Notes: generated by a model from the sequence alone, not told the origin. Positions 26,688 through 37,912 are shown, counted from the stretch's first letter. The stretch is 64,000 nt of DNA from an uncultured Allosphingosinicella sp. (GCA_934539295.1 CAKTCN010000010.1:1-64000); one strand, 5' to 3'. Numbers and translations: made by a program.

Positions 26688-29342
26688 TCACGCCCCGAAG
26701 GTGCGCTGCCACCAGCCGCGGCGGGGCGCCTGGTCCGAGTCCGTCGGCTCCTCGTCGGCCGTGGCCGGCCCGGCCGCGGGCGTTGCATCCGCCGCGGGTG
26801 CAGGCGTGGTCGCGGCGGAAGCGGCCGTTTCGACAGGGGTCGGCGTTTCCGTCGCCTGGTCGATCACCGGCGCGTCGGCAGCGGGCGCGGCATCGGCCTT
26901 CTTGCGGCGCGTGCGCTTGGGCTTGGCCGGCGCTTCCTCGGCAGGCGCGGCGTCGTTGGCGGCCGCCGGGACGGCAGCAGCCTCCTCGGCGGGCGTCTCT
27001 GCGGCCACGTCGGCCTTCTTGCGGCGGGTGCGCTTCGGCTTGGCCGGGGCTTCCTCTGCCGCGGCGGGCAGCTCGGCCACGGCCGCGGGCGCCTGTTCGG
27101 AGGCCGGTGCAGCTTCGGCCGGCGCTTCCACGGCGACCGCTTCGGCAGCCTGGCTCGCCTCGACGGCATCACCCTCGGCCTTCTTGCGGGCACGCGGACG
27201 ACGGCGCGCCTTGCGCGGTGCCTCCTCGGCCTCGGGCTGCGCCTCGGCCTCGCCCGGAGCGGCTTCGACCGGCTCGGCGCTCTCGGCCACGTCCGCACCT
27301 TCGGCGATGTCGGCTTCGAGCGACTGGTCGCCCTCGCCCTGCTCGTCCTGCGGCTGATCGCCTTCCTCACGGCCCTCGCGGCCACGACCACCGCGGCGAC
27401 CGCGGCGGCGGCGGCGCTTGCGGCGCTCACCGCGTTCGCCGCGCTCTTCGCCATCGCGGCGCGGTTCGCGCTGCTCGGTCTCGGCTTCGGATGCCTCCTC
27501 GGCCTCCTCTTCCTCTTCCTCGATCTCGTCTTCCTCGACGAAATCGTCTTCCTCGATCACCGGCACGATGGTCTCGAACCTGGGACGCTCGGCCGGGCGC
27601 GGACCATGCGCCTCGACGCTCATGCGCGCGCCTTCCAGCGCCTCGTCGATCACGATCTCGACGATGACGCCATAGCGCTCCTCGACTTCCGCAATCTCGT
27701 GACGCTTCTTGTTCAAGACGTAGATCGCGGCTTCACGGCCGGCGCGCAGCACGATCTGCGTGCCACGGCCACGAGCGGCCTCTTCCTCGATCATGCGCAA
27801 CGCGAACAGGCCAGACGATGCGGCAGTGCGCATCAGGCCGGTGCCCTCGCAATGCGGACACGCCTTGGTCGATGCCTCGAGCACGCCGGTGCGCAGGCGC
27901 TGCCGGCTCATCTCCATCAGGCCGAAGGACGAGATGCGGCCCACCTGGATGCGGGCGCGATCGTTCTTCAGCGCCTCCTTCATCGCCCTCTCGACCTTAC
28001 GGATGTGGCCGTTCGATTCCATGTCGATGAAGTCGATCACGACCAGGCCCGCCATGTCGCGCAGGCGCAGCTGGCGGGCGATCTCGTGCGCGGCCTCGAT
28101 ATTGGTCGCGAACGCGGTCTGCTCGATATTGTGCTCGCGCGTGGAACGGCCCGAGTTGATGTCGATCGACACCAGAGCCTCGGTCGGATTGATGACAAGG
28201 TATCCGCCCGATTTCAGCTGCACCACCGGCTGGTACATGGCGGCGAGCTGATCCTCGACCCCGAAGCGCTGGAACAGCGGCACCGGGTCGGCATAATGGG
28301 TCACGCGCTTGACGTGGCTCGGCATCAGCAGCTTCATGAACGAGCGCGCGGCCTTGAAGCCCTCGGCGCCCTCCACAATCACTTCGTCGATGTCGCGATT
28401 GTAGATGTCGCGGATCGCGCGCTTGATGAGGTCGCTGTCCTGGTAGATCAAAGCCGGCGCAGCGGACGACAGGGTCTTCTCGCGGATCTCGTCCCACAGG
28501 CGGGCGAGGTAATCGAAGTCGCGCTTGATCTCGACCTTGGTGCGCTGAAGACCCGCGGTGCGGACGATACAGCCCATCGACTTGGGCAGGTTCATCTCCG
28601 CCATGATCGCCTTCAGGCGCTTGCGGTCGGCACCGTTGGAGATCTTGCGCGAAATGCCGCCACCGTGGCTGGTGTTGGGCATCAGCACGCAATAACGGCC
28701 GGCGAGGCTGAGATAGGTGGTCAGCGCCGCGCCCTTGTTGCCGCGCTCTTCCTTGACGACCTGGACCAGCAACACCTGGCGACGCTTGATGACGTCCTGG
28801 ATCTTGTAGCGGCGGCGCAGCGCCTGGCGCTTCTTGCGCAGTTCGTCGGCGGCACTCTCGTCCGCGCCGTTGACCGCTTCCTTGGGCTTGGGGGCCGATT
28901 CCTCGTCACCCTCACCCGCCTCGCCAAGCTCATCGCCCTCATCGTCGGCGTCGAGATCGATGGCTTCGGGTGCGTCGCGCTCTTCCTCGTCCTCGTCGCC
29001 CTCGTCGTCATAATGGGCGTCTTCGGCGGCGCGCAGGCGCTCTTCCTCGGCCGCATGCTCGGCTTCCTCGCGGAGCAGAGCCTCGCGATCCTCCTTGGGG
29101 ATCTGGTAATAATCGGGGTGGATTTCGCTGAAAGCCAGGAAGCCGTGGCGGTTGCCGCCATAATCGACGAACGCCGCCTGCAGCGACGGTTCGACCCTGG
29201 TTACCTTGGCGAGATAGATGTTGCCCTTAAGCTGCCGATGTTCGGCGGATTCGAAATCAAGCTCCTCGATCCGGTTGCCCTTGACCACGGCAACCCGGGT
29301 TTCTTCCTGGTGGCGCGCGTCCACCAACATGCGCATTGTCAT
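26688..29342 (-). CDS. rne: Ribonuclease E
   Basis: Essential endoribonuclease that starts mRNA decay and rRNA/tRNA processing and organises the degradosome. From the ATG at 29342 (GGAG eight bases upstream) it has 884 residues. The S1 domain is split by a long acidic insertion at about residues 80-150, as in other alphaproteobacteria. The DNase I-like catalytic region has SIDINSGRSTREHN and VVIDFIDM with its aspartates, and the zinc-link motif is CPHCEGTG. The C-terminal half is Ala/Glu/Lys-rich with two copies of KPKRTRRKKAD and ends in APRRGWWQRTFGA. In Caulobacter a C-terminal GWW segment of RNase E binds polynucleotide phosphorylase, so the same contact is likely here. Confidence 0.95.
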   Translation of the reverse strand: MTMRMLVDARHQEETRVAVVKGNRIEELDFESAEHRQLKGNIYLAKVTRVEPSLQAAFVDYGGNRHGFLAFSEIHPDYYQIPKEDREALLREEAEHAAEEERLRAAEDAHYDDEGDEDEEERDAPEAIDLDADDEGDELGEAGEGDEESAPKPKEAVNGADESAADELRKKRQALRRRYKIQDVIKRRQVLLVQVVKEERGNKGAALTTYLSLAGRYCVLMPNTSHGGGISRKISNGADRKRLKAIMAEMNLPKSMGCIVRTAGLQRTKVEIKRDFDYLARLWDEIREKTLSSAAPALIYQDSDLIKRAIRDIYNRDIDEVIVEGAEGFKAARSFMKLLMPSHVKRVTHYADPVPLFQRFGVEDQLAAMYQPVVQLKSGGYLVINPTEALVSIDINSGRSTREHNIEQTAFATNIEAAHEIARQLRLRDMAGLVVIDFIDMESNGHIRKVERAMKEALKNDRARIQVGRISSFGLMEMSRQRLRTGVLEASTKACPHCEGTGLMRTAASSGLFALRMIEEEAARGRGTQIVLRAGREAAIYVLNKKRHEIAEVEERYGVIVEIVIDEALEGARMSVEAHGPRPAERPRFETIVPVIEEDDFVEEDEIEEEEEEAEEASEAETEQREPRRDGEERGERGERRKRRRRRGRRGGRGREGREEGDQPQDEQGEGDQSLEADIAEGADVAESAEPVEAAPGEAEAQPEAEEAPRKARRRPRARKKAEGDAVEASQAAEAVAVEAPAEAAPASEQAPAAVAELPAAAEEAPAKPKRTRRKKADVAAETPAEEAAAVPAAANDAAPAEEAPAKPKRTRRKKADAAPAADAPVIDQATETPTPVETAASAATTPAPAADATPAAGPATADEEPTDSDQAPRRGWWQRTFGA

Positions 29343-29749
29343 AAAGATTACTCCACGCGCGTGCCGCGGCGGCACCAGCGCGTTCGAATGGGGACAACGG
29401 CGCATGGGAACTCGCCCGCGCCGTCAATGTCCGGGTTAAAAGACGTTCAATCGTGTCTGCTGCGCTGGGCAGGCCGGTCGACAATGCCGGCCGCACATTT
29501 TCCCGGGCCACGCGAAATCCCTCTGGGGATCGCGATAAAGCCGGGAACGAAAACCTCATGCAGCGTCAACCTAGATGGCCGGCAAAAAGCCGGCGCGCGT
29601 TCATGCGGCGCGGTGGCTGATCAGGCGTAAGGCCCGTGCCTTTTGCACCGTGCATCGACTGCTAGCACCGGTACAGGCCAGCGGCAACCGGTTAAGCGGG
29701 CGTGCGATCGGGCTGGCGAAGCGCGCCGTGCGTCGCCAGAGAGGTGGGC
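29343..29749. other. Divergent control region of rne and the amidase gene
   Basis: About 407 bp between two divergent starts. The rne side should form a long 5' leader, as usual for this autoregulated gene. I see a GCCGGC-AAAAA-GCCGGC hairpin at about 29577-29594 and purine-rich GGAGTAAT before the rne start. No convincing open frame or named RNA element is visible. Confidence 0.5.
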
Positions 29750-30586
29750 ATGCGCGCCCCACTTTCAATCCTTCTCGCCCTTGCCGCGACTGCCTGCGGC
29801 GGGGCCGAGCAGAATGACGGCGTGGCGATCGTGGATGCGCGGGCGCCGCGGCCGGTCGCTCTGCCGGCCGTTTCGGGACCGCCCGATCCGTCGCTTCCGC
29901 TGGTGGTGATCGATCCCGGCCACGGCGGGCGCGATCCTGGCGCGATCGCACCGGATCTTGCCGAAAAGGACGTGACGCTGGCGATCGCGCGCGCCGTCCG
30001 CGACGCACTGCTCGAGCTGGGCGGCGTGCGCGTGGCGATGACGCGGGATGCGGACCGGCAGGTGCCGCTCGGCGACCGGCCGGAAATGGCGCGGCGGCTT
30101 CGCGCCGACCTGTTCCTGTCCATCCATGCCGATGCCGCGCCGCGTGAAGGTGCCCGCGGCGCAAGCATCTACACCTTGTCCGAAGTGGCGTCGGACCGCG
30201 AGGCGGCGGCGCTGGCGCAGCGGGAGAATGCGTCGCCGGCGGGGCCGGGCGGGCAGGACATGCCGAACGCGGTCGCCGCTATCCTGTTCGACCTTGCCCA
30301 GCGCGAGTCGCTGGAGGCGGCGGCGGATTTCGCCCGACTTCTCCACCGCGAGGGCGAAGGACGCCTCGTCTTCCGGCAGGACTATCGCCGCTTCGCCGCC
30401 CTTGCCGTGCTGAGGTCGAGCGAAGTGCCCTCCGCCCTGTTCGAATGCGGCTACCTCACCAATGCCGAGGATGCGGCCTTCCTGCGTTCGGACGAAGGCC
30501 GCCGCCGCATCGCCGATTCGGTCGCACGCGCCGTGCAGGTCCATTTCGCGCGACGGCCTGCCCTCACCTCGGGCGCGAGAGGGTAG
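29750..30586 (+). CDS. N-acetylmuramoyl-L-alanine amidase (lipoprotein)
   Basis: A 278-residue Amidase_3 (AmiA/B/C-type) zinc amidase that removes stem peptides from peptidoglycan, for example during daughter-cell separation. The start at 29750 gives a lipoprotein signal ending ATAC (Cys16), so it is probably membrane-tethered, unlike soluble E. coli AmiC. Zinc-site motifs are VVIDPGHGGRDPGA (His58), an AEKDVTLAIA glutamate, LFLSIHADAAP, and the catalytic glutamate in SALFECGYLTN. It directly precedes PBP1a with only 34 bp between, so synthesis and hydrolysis of the wall are likely co-expressed, as in other alphaproteobacteria. Confidence 0.93.
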   Translation: MRAPLSILLALAATACGGAEQNDGVAIVDARAPRPVALPAVSGPPDPSLPLVVIDPGHGGRDPGAIAPDLAEKDVTLAIARAVRDALLELGGVRVAMTRDADRQVPLGDRPEMARRLRADLFLSIHADAAPREGARGASIYTLSEVASDREAAALAQRENASPAGPGGQDMPNAVAAILFDLAQRESLEAAADFARLLHREGEGRLVFRQDYRRFAALAVLRSSEVPSALFECGYLTNAEDAAFLRSDEGRRRIADSVARAVQVHFARRPALTSGARG

Positions 30587-30620
30587 AAGGCAGCCCCGGC
30601 ATGGGCTAGGGATGGAGGGC

Positions 30621-33161
30621 ATGAGTTCAGCCAGTCCCGCCGCCCGATTCACGTTGAAGCGCGATTTCGGTCCCGTCCGCGATGCGTTGCGCCGTTTCTG
30701 GGGCAGACGCTGGGGCAAGGCGCTGACCGCCATCGTCGCGCTGCCGATCCTCGGCTATTTCGCATTGTGGCTGATCTTCGCGACCGGCCTGCCGTCGGCG
30801 GAATCGCTGCTCGGCTACCAGCCGTCGCTGCCGACCAACGTGCGCGACATCAACGGCATGCCGGCGCAGACCTTTGCGCGCGAGCGCCGCGTCGAACTGG
30901 CCTATGAGGAATATCCGCCCAAGCTGATCGAGGCGTTCATCTCGGCCGAGGACAAGACCTTCTTCAGCCATGGCGGCATCGACTATCCGGCCTTCATCAA
31001 GGCGATCTTCAATTATGGCCTGAGCGTCGGCACCGGCAGCGACGACCGCGTGGCGGGCGGATCGACCATCACGCAGCAGGTGGCCAAGAACCTGCTGCTG
31101 GGCGACGATTATTCGGCCACGCGCAAGATCAAGGAATATTTTCTCGCCAAGCGGATCGAGCGCGCGCTGACCAAGCCGCAGATCCTGGAACTCTACCTCA
31201 ACCAGATCTTCCTGGGCCGCAACGCATACGGCATCCAGTCGGCGAGCCGGGCTTATTACGACAAGGATGTCGAGGGCCTGGCCGTTCACGAAATGGCGTT
31301 CCTTGCCGCCCTGCCCCGCGCGCCCAGCAATTACAGCCCCGAGCGCAATCCCGAGCGCGCGGTCGAGCGGCGCAACTGGATCCTGGGGCAGATGGAGCGC
31401 AACGGCTACCTGACCGCGAGCCAGCGCGCCGCCGCGCAGGCGGAGCCGCTCGGCACCGTTCGCGGCCCGCGCGAGAGCGTCAAGAATGTCGGCGGCTATT
31501 TCATGGAGGAGGTCCGCCGCGCCCTCGTCGGCCGTTATGGCGAGGATCGGGAGGATGGCGGCAATTCCGTCTATTCGGGCGGCCTGTGGATCCGCACATC
31601 CTACGACCCCGTCATGCAGAAGGCGGCGGAGACGTCGCTGCGCGACGCCCTGGTCCGTTACGATCGCGGACGCGGCGGTTGGCGCGACTCCGGGCTCAGC
31701 ATCGAGACGGACGGCGATTGGCGCAGCCAATTGGCGCAGGCCGATTATGGCGTCGGCTATGATGATTGGCGCGCGGCGGTGATACTGTCCAAGTCCGGCG
31801 GCAGTGCCGAGATCGGCTTTGCCGACGGCAGCACCGCGGACCTGCCGGCCAGTGCCGCTTCCATGCCGAAGCGCGGCGGCGGCGGTTCGGCGTTCAGCAA
31901 CTTTCGTCCCGGCATGATCATCGCCGTGAAGCGCGAGGAGAACGGGACCTATTCTCTTCGATCCGTGCCCGAGATCCAGGGCGGCATGGTGGTGGAAGAA
32001 GTGTCCACCGGCCGCGTGCTCGCGATGCAGGGCGGTTTCGCGCTTTCGGGCCGCGAGTCCTTCAACCGCGCGACCCAGGCCAATCGCCAGCCGGGTTCGA
32101 CCTTCAAGCCGATCGTCTATTCGGCGGCACTCGACAACGGCATGACGCCCGCATCGATCATCGTCGATGGGGCATTCTGCGTGTGGCAGGGCGCGGGGCT
32201 GGGGCAGAAATGCTTCCGCAACTTCTCCGGCGGCAATGCCGGGCCGCAAACCATGCGCTGGGGCCTCGAACAATCGCGCAACCTCATGACGGTACGCGCC
32301 GCCAACCAGACCGGCATGGACAAAGTGACGCGCCTGTCGAGCCGGCTGGGTGTCGGCGACTATCCCAACTACCTGTCCATCTCGCTCGGTGCGGGCGACA
32401 CCACGGTGATGAAGATTACCAACGCCTTCGCGATCCTCGCCAACCAGGGGCGCGAGGTGAAGCCGACCCTGATCGATTATGTCCAGGACCGCACCGGCAA
32501 GGTCATCTTCCGCCAGGATACGCGCCCGTGCGGCGACCGCTGCAACATGAAGGATTGGGATGGCCGGCCCATGCCGCGCCCGCCGCTTCGAACCAAGCAA
32601 TTGATGGACCCGCTCACCGCCTATCAGATGGTCCACATCCTGGAGGGCGTGATCCAGCGCGGCACGGCACAGGTGCTGCGTGACTTGAACCGCCCGATCT
32701 TCGGCAAGACCGGCACCAGCACGGGTCCCACCAACGTGTGGTTCATCGGCGGCACGCAGGACGTGGTCGCCGGCGTCTATATGGGCTTCGACCAGCCGCG
32801 ATCGATGGGCGGCTATGCCCAGGGCGGCACGATGGCCGCGCCGATCTTCAAGCAGTTCGCGCTTGCCGCGCTGAAGGACCGCCCGGTGCTGCCGTTCCGC
32901 GCGCCCGAGGGCATCCGCATGATCCGCATCGACCGCCGCTCCGGCCGCCGCGTGTTCGGCGAATGGCCGACGGCCGAGCCCAAGGCGGCTGTCATCTGGG
33001 AAGCGTTCAAGCCGCAGAGCGAGCCGCGGCGGACAGCGCGCGACCGATCCGGCCCGGCGGTCGAGCGGTCCCGCGCCAAGGCGGCGGTTCGCCGCGCCGC
33101 GCCAAAGGCGGCGGCGCCGCGCGACAGCGACTTCTTGCAAAAAGAGGGCGGCATTTACTAG
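30621..33161 (+). CDS. Penicillin-binding protein 1A (transglycosylase/transpeptidase)
   Basis: Bifunctional class A PBP that polymerises and cross-links peptidoglycan. A short cytoplasmic tail, one membrane helix (residues about 35-53) and the GT51 domain (catalytic Glu110 in EDKTFF, then [15 protein letters not shown] and [13 protein letters not shown]) precede the PBP transpeptidase domain. The latter has STFK near residue 493, SRN near 551 and KTGTS near 695. The C-terminus is a basic Ala/Arg tail. Total 846 residues, normal for the MrcA type. ATGs at 30612 and 30621 compete and neither has an ideal ribosome-binding site. The second is chosen with modest confidence. Confidence 0.94.
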   Translation: MSSASPAARFTLKRDFGPVRDALRRFWGRRWGKALTAIVALPILGYFALWLIFATGLPSAESLLGYQPSLPTNVRDINGMPAQTFARERRVELAYEEYPPKLIEAFISAEDKTFFSHGGIDYPAFIKAIFNYGLSVGTGSDDRVAGGSTITQQVAKNLLLGDDYSATRKIKEYFLAKRIERALTKPQILELYLNQIFLGRNAYGIQSASRAYYDKDVEGLAVHEMAFLAALPRAPSNYSPERNPERAVERRNWILGQMERNGYLTASQRAAAQAEPLGTVRGPRESVKNVGGYFMEEVRRALVGRYGEDREDGGNSVYSGGLWIRTSYDPVMQKAAETSLRDALVRYDRGRGGWRDSGLSIETDGDWRSQLAQADYGVGYDDWRAAVILSKSGGSAEIGFADGSTADLPASAASMPKRGGGGSAFSNFRPGMIIAVKREENGTYSLRSVPEIQGGMVVEEVSTGRVLAMQGGFALSGRESFNRATQANRQPGSTFKPIVYSAALDNGMTPASIIVDGAFCVWQGAGLGQKCFRNFSGGNAGPQTMRWGLEQSRNLMTVRAANQTGMDKVTRLSSRLGVGDYPNYLSISLGAGDTTVMKITNAFAILANQGREVKPTLIDYVQDRTGKVIFRQDTRPCGDRCNMKDWDGRPMPRPPLRTKQLMDPLTAYQMVHILEGVIQRGTAQVLRDLNRPIFGKTGTSTGPTNVWFIGGTQDVVAGVYMGFDQPRSMGGYAQGGTMAAPIFKQFALAALKDRPVLPFRAPEGIRMIRIDRRSGRRVFGEWPTAEPKAAVIWEAFKPQSEPRRTARDRSGPAVERSRAKAAVRRAAPKAAAPRDSDFLQKEGGIY

Positions 33162-33179
33162 GTCGCTTCCCACATCATG

Positions 33180-33243
33180 TGTTCCTGCGAAGGCAGGAAC
33201 CCAGCCAGACGAACAAGTCTGGGCTCCTGCCTTCGCAGGAGCA
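33180..33243. repeat. GCGAAGGCAGGAACCCAG-type interspersed palindrome
   Basis: TGTTCCTGCGAAGGCAGGAA with CCCAG pairs with CTGGGCTCCTGCCTTCGCAG. Second copy of the family at 8792-8851. Lies between PBP1a and prfB and may act as terminator. Confidence 0.8.
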
Positions 33244-33265
33244 CAGTCAATTTGAGGAACATTCC

Positions 33266-34393
33266 ATGCGCGCCGAAGCGCAAGCCCATGCCGACCAGAT
33301 CAAGGCCGCCCTCGACCTCCTCTACCGCTTCCTCGATTGGGATCGCGCGCTGAGGCGCCTGGACGAACTCAACGACCGCGTCGAAGACCCGACGCTGTGG
33401 AACGACGCCAAGGCCGCGCAGGACGTCATGCGCGAGCGGCGCCGGCTCGACGAATCGATTTCGGCCACCAAGGCGATCCAGCGCGAGCTGGACGACACGG
33501 TCGAGCTGATCGAGATGGCCGAGGCGGAGGGCGACGACGGCCTGGTCGATGACGGCGTCAAGGCGCTCGCCGAACTGGCCGAACGGGCCGAGAAGGACAA
33601 GGTCACTGCCCTGCTTGCAGGCGAGGCGGACGCCAACGACACCTATGTCGAGATCAACTCGGGCGCGGGCGGCACCGAATCCAACGATTGGGCGGGCATG
33701 CTTCAGCGCATGTACCAACGCTGGGCCGAGCGGCACGGCATGAAGGTCGAGCTGGTCGATTACCATGGCGGCGAGCAGGCGGGCATCAAGTCGGCCACCC
33801 TGCTGCTGAAGGGCGAGAATGCCTATGGCTATGCCAAGACGGAGAGCGGGGTCCACCGCCTGGTCCGGATCAGCCCCTATGACAGCTCGGCGCGGCGCCA
33901 CACCAGCTTCGCCAGCGTCTGGGTCTATCCGGTGATCGACGACAATATCGAGGTCGAATATAACGAAAGCGACCTGCGCATCGACACCTATCGCGCGTCC
34001 GGTGCCGGCGGACAGCATATCAACACCACCGACTCGGCGGTGCGCATCACGCACATTCCGACCGGGATCGTGGTCCAATGTCAGAACCAGCGTTCGCAGC
34101 ACAAGAACAAGGCCGAGGCATATAACCAGCTGCGTGCGCGCCTTTACGAGCTGGAACTCCAGAAGCGCGAGGCGGAGGCCAATGCCACCGCCGCCAGCAA
34201 GACCGACATCGGCTGGGGCCACCAGATCCGATCCTACGTCCTCCAGCCCTATCAGCTGGTGAAGGACCTGCGCACCGGCGTCACCTCGACGGCGCCTGGC
34301 GACGTGCTGGACGGCGACCTCGACCGCTTCATGGCAGCCGCCCTGTCGCAGCGCGTGACGGGCGAGAAGGTCGAAGTGGAAGATGTTGATTAA
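33266..34393 (+). CDS. prfB: Peptide chain release factor 2
   Basis: Recognises UGA and UAA stop codons and triggers peptide release. The 375-residue protein has the class I release-factor order: N-terminal helical domain, stop-codon-recognition region [15 protein letters not shown], the catalytic GGQ loop [16 protein letters not shown], and the RF2-type ending [19 protein letters not shown]. The codon-recognition tripeptide is SPY where E. coli RF2 has SPF. There is no programmed frameshift: the frame is continuous from the ATG at 33266, which is preceded by GAGGA. The frame is also open far upstream through PBP1a in another phase, which is not coding. Confidence 0.96.
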   Translation: MRAEAQAHADQIKAALDLLYRFLDWDRALRRLDELNDRVEDPTLWNDAKAAQDVMRERRRLDESISATKAIQRELDDTVELIEMAEAEGDDGLVDDGVKALAELAERAEKDKVTALLAGEADANDTYVEINSGAGGTESNDWAGMLQRMYQRWAERHGMKVELVDYHGGEQAGIKSATLLLKGENAYGYAKTESGVHRLVRISPYDSSARRHTSFASVWVYPVIDDNIEVEYNESDLRIDTYRASGAGGQHINTTDSAVRITHIPTGIVVQCQNQRSQHKNKAEAYNQLRARLYELELQKREAEANATAASKTDIGWGHQIRSYVLQPYQLVKDLRTGVTSTAPGDVLDGDLDRFMAAALSQRVTGEKVEVEDVD

Positions 34394-34407
34394 GGTGCGC
34401 CTTCTAG

Positions 34408-34518
34408 CCCCTCCCCTTCAGGGGAGGGGTTGGGGTGGGGCAGGTCGGGCCTGCGCCAGCCGTCGTGAGCACGCGCCTGCCACATTCCCCACCCCAATCC
34501 CTCCCCTGAAGGCGAGGG
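34408..34518. repeat. G/C-run palindrome ending at the methyltransferase start
   Basis: A perfect hairpin CCCCTCCCC-TTCA-GGGGAGGGG, then GGTTGGGGTGGGG, which pairs with CCCCACCCCAATCCCTCCCC about 50 bases later. Its right end, CTGAAGGCGAGGG, lies immediately before the TTG start of the methyltransferase gene and contains its likely ribosome-binding site. Confidence 0.75.
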
Positions 34519-34520
34519 AC

Positions 34521-35204
34521 TTGATATTGCTCCCTCTCCTCGCCCTCGCCGCCTGCAATTCGGCCGAACCGGCCCCGCAATCCACCTTCCCCGATCCCCA
34601 GCGTCCCGTCGCCCCCATCGTTTCGGCCAGTTACTCCGACGAGGATGCGCGCGACAGCGTGGGCGAGGCGGAGACGGTGATGCGGCTAGCCGAGATTCAG
34701 CCGGGCATGTCCGTCGCCGACATCGGCGCGGGCGAGGGCTATTATACCGTGCGCCTGGCGCCCCTGGTCGGCCGGCGCGGGCGCGTGCTGGCGCAGGACA
34801 TCATGCCCGAATATCGCGACGCGCTCGCCCGCCGCGTCCAGCGCGAGAATCTCGGCAACGTGGCGGTGAAGCTGGGCGAGCCGAACAATCCCATGCTGCC
34901 GCCCGTGTCGTTCGACCGCGTCTTCCTGATCCACATGTATCATGAGATCGAGCGGCCGTCGGAATTTCTGTGGCACGTGCGCGGATCGCTGAAGCGCGGC
35001 GGGCGCGTGGTGGTGGTGGACGCCGACCGGCCAACCGATCGCCACGGCACCCCGCCCGGCCTGCTGGTGTGCGAGTTCGCGGCTCTCGGATACGAGCTGA
35101 CGCGGTTCGAGCGGCTGCCCGACAGCGAAAGCTATTTCGCGCAGTTCGAGGCCAAGGGTCCGCGTCCGGCCCCGAAGGACATCCCCACCTGCCCGGCTAC
35201 ATAA
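34521..35204 (+). CDS. SAM-dependent methyltransferase-like lipoprotein
   Basis: A class I Rossmann methyltransferase domain with SVADIGAGEGYYTVRLAP (SAM motif I), VLAQDIMPEY, FDRVFLIHMYHEIERP and LKRGGRVVVVDADRPTD. Before it sits a lipoprotein signal, LILLPLLALAAC, with the lipobox LAAC. The best start is the TTG at 34521 with GCGAGGG just upstream. The protein then has 227 residues, the family size for this branch. A methyltransferase destined for the periplasm is puzzling since SAM is cytoplasmic. It may instead stay on the inner face, or bind another ligand. Substrate unknown. Its last bases overlap the convergent JAB gene by eight. Confidence 0.78.
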   Translation: MILLPLLALAACNSAEPAPQSTFPDPQRPVAPIVSASYSDEDARDSVGEAETVMRLAEIQPGMSVADIGAGEGYYTVRLAPLVGRRGRVLAQDIMPEYRDALARRVQRENLGNVAVKLGEPNNPMLPPVSFDRVFLIHMYHEIERPSEFLWHVRGSLKRGGRVVVVDADRPTDRHGTPPGLLVCEFAALGYELTRFERLPDSESYFAQFEAKGPRPAPKDIPTCPAT

Positions 35205-35583
35205 GGCCGAGCGCGCGCAGGCTCCGGCAGCGTCCGGCGCTACCCACCACGATATGGTCGAGCAGGCGGATGCCGAGGTTTCCCGCCGTCGCCGCAAGCA
35301 CCCGCGTCGCTTCGATATCCGCATCGCTCGGGCGCGGATCGCCGCCCGGATGGTTATGCGCCACGATCAGCCCGCAGGCGCCGAGCTGCATCGCCTGGCC
35401 CAGGATGGAGCGAACCGGCAGAGCGACCGACGCAGCCTCCCCGACTGCCTCGCTGGTGCCGATCAGGCGTCCGTCCGCATCCAGATGCGCAGCCACCACC
35501 TTTTCGCCCTCGCAAGCTTCGAAATAGGGTGCAAGCAGGTCGGCGGCGTCGAGGGCGGTGGCGATGATCATGGGCGGCAGCAT
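35197..35583 (-). CDS. JAB/RadC-like metalloprotein (JAB domain only)
   Basis: A 128-residue protein made almost entirely of a RadC-type JAB (JAMM) domain. The metal-binding motif is [14 protein letters not shown], preceded by [12 protein letters not shown], and the end is [12 protein letters not shown]. Full-length RadC is about 220 residues with an N-terminal helix-hairpin-helix part, which is absent here. The frame reaches back to 35658, but the start at 35583 (MLPPM) or 35571 gives the compact domain. Neither has a strong ribosome-binding site. The cellular role of RadC-like JAB proteins is unsettled. The gene tail overlaps the convergent methyltransferase. Confidence 0.75.
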   Translation of the reverse strand: MLPPMIIATALDAADLLAPYFEACEGEKVVAAHLDADGRLIGTSEAVGEAASVALPVRSILGQAMQLGACGLIVAHNHPGGDPRPSDADIEATRVLAATAGNLGIRLLDHIVVGSAGRCRSLRALGLM

Positions 35584-35678
35584 GCCAGCTACAACGCCGG
35601 AACGGCGCCGAGTTGCCTCCGTTTCGGTGCAATCCTTCGGCCTTGGCAAACCACCCACCCGCCCGTCATAAGCGGCCC

Positions 35679-36955
<1,277 letters not shown>

Positions 36956-36971
36956 GCTATAGGCGCACCCC

Positions 36972-37901
36972 ATGGAGCGGCTAGACGGCGGCTCGACGTT
37001 GCCCGAGCCGTATCGCGGCGGGATCGTCGCGCTCGGCAATTTCGACGGATTTCACCTCGGCCACCAAGCGGTGCTCGACCGCGCGATACGACGCGCCCAT
37101 GCCGAGAAGCGGCCGGTGCTGGTCGCGACCTTCGACCCGCACCCGGTGCGCTTCTTCAAGCCGGACCTGCCCCCTTTCGCGCTCACCACGATCGACCAGC
37201 GCCACCGCTTGTTCAAAGAGGCCGGTGCCGACGCGATGATCGTGTTCCGCTTCGACGCGGAACTGGCGAGCGTCCATGCCCGTGAGTTCGTCACCGACTG
37301 GCTAGTCCGCCGGATCGGCGCGGCGGGCGTGGTCACGGGCGAGGACTTCACCTTCGGCAAGGGCCGGTCGGGCGACGTGCCCTTCCTCAAGGCGTTCGGC
37401 GCCGCGCACGGGCTCAGCGTCGACGCCGTCTCGCCGGTCGCCGATGGCGAGGTCGTCTCCTCCAGCCGCATTCGCGAGGCGTTGAAAGCAGGCGAATGCG
37501 AGGAGGCGGCAGAACTGCTCACCCGCCCCTTCGCCGTGGAAGGGATCGTTGAGCATGGCGACAAGCGCGGGCGGACGATCGGCTATCCCACCGCCAACCT
37601 GTCGATGGGCCAGTATCTGCGTCCACGTTATGGCATCTATGCCGTGCGCGGGCGGCTGGAGGACGGGCGCGTGCTCGATGGCGCGGCCAATATGGGCATT
37701 CGCCCGACCTTCGCGCCGCCCAAGGAGTTGCTCGAGCCTTATTTCTTCGACTTCTCCGGCGACCTTTACGGCCAGCGGATCGAGATCGAATTCGTGTCCT
37801 TCCTGCGCGAGGAAGCGAAGTTCGAGAGCATGGACGCGCTGGTCGCGCAAATGGACGCGGATTGTGCCGAGGCGCGGCGGCGCTTGGCTTTCAACGGCTA
37901 A
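36972..37901 (+). CDS. ribF: Bifunctional riboflavin kinase / FAD synthetase
   Basis: Converts riboflavin to FMN and FMN to FAD. The N-terminal nucleotidyltransferase domain has ALGNFDGFHLGHQAVLDRA and FDPHPVRFF. VVSSSRIREAL follows, and the C-terminal riboflavin kinase domain begins near GIVEHGDKRGRTIGYPTANL. At 309 residues it is the standard RibF length. Follows folA closely, so FAD for the many flavoproteins of this region and folate reduction may be expressed together. Confidence 0.95.
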   Translation: MERLDGGSTLPEPYRGGIVALGNFDGFHLGHQAVLDRAIRRAHAEKRPVLVATFDPHPVRFFKPDLPPFALTTIDQRHRLFKEAGADAMIVFRFDAELASVHAREFVTDWLVRRIGAAGVVTGEDFTFGKGRSGDVPFLKAFGAAHGLSVDAVSPVADGEVVSSSRIREALKAGECEEAAELLTRPFAVEGIVEHGDKRGRTIGYPTANLSMGQYLRPRYGIYAVRGRLEDGRVLDGAANMGIRPTFAPPKELLEPYFFDFSGDLYGQRIEIEFVSFLREEAKFESMDALVAQMDADCAEARRRLAFNG

Positions 37902-37912
37902 TACACCACCTC

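Noticed and set aside
26682..29630. 982-codon plus-strand open frame opposite rne
   Set aside because: Antisense shadow of RNase E. The low-complexity C-terminus of rne keeps stops out of the other strand.
30627..33173. 848-codon minus-strand open frame opposite PBP1a
   Set aside because: Antisense to intact GT51 and transpeptidase motifs. The composition is typical of a shadow frame.
32738..33265. Upstream extension of the prfB frame
   Set aside because: It lies within PBP1a in another phase and includes the palindromic repeat. The RF2 N-terminus fits the ATG at 33266.
33266..33360. Programmed frameshift in prfB
   Set aside because: The reading frame is continuous and no in-frame TGA with an internal Shine-Dalgarno is present near codon 25.
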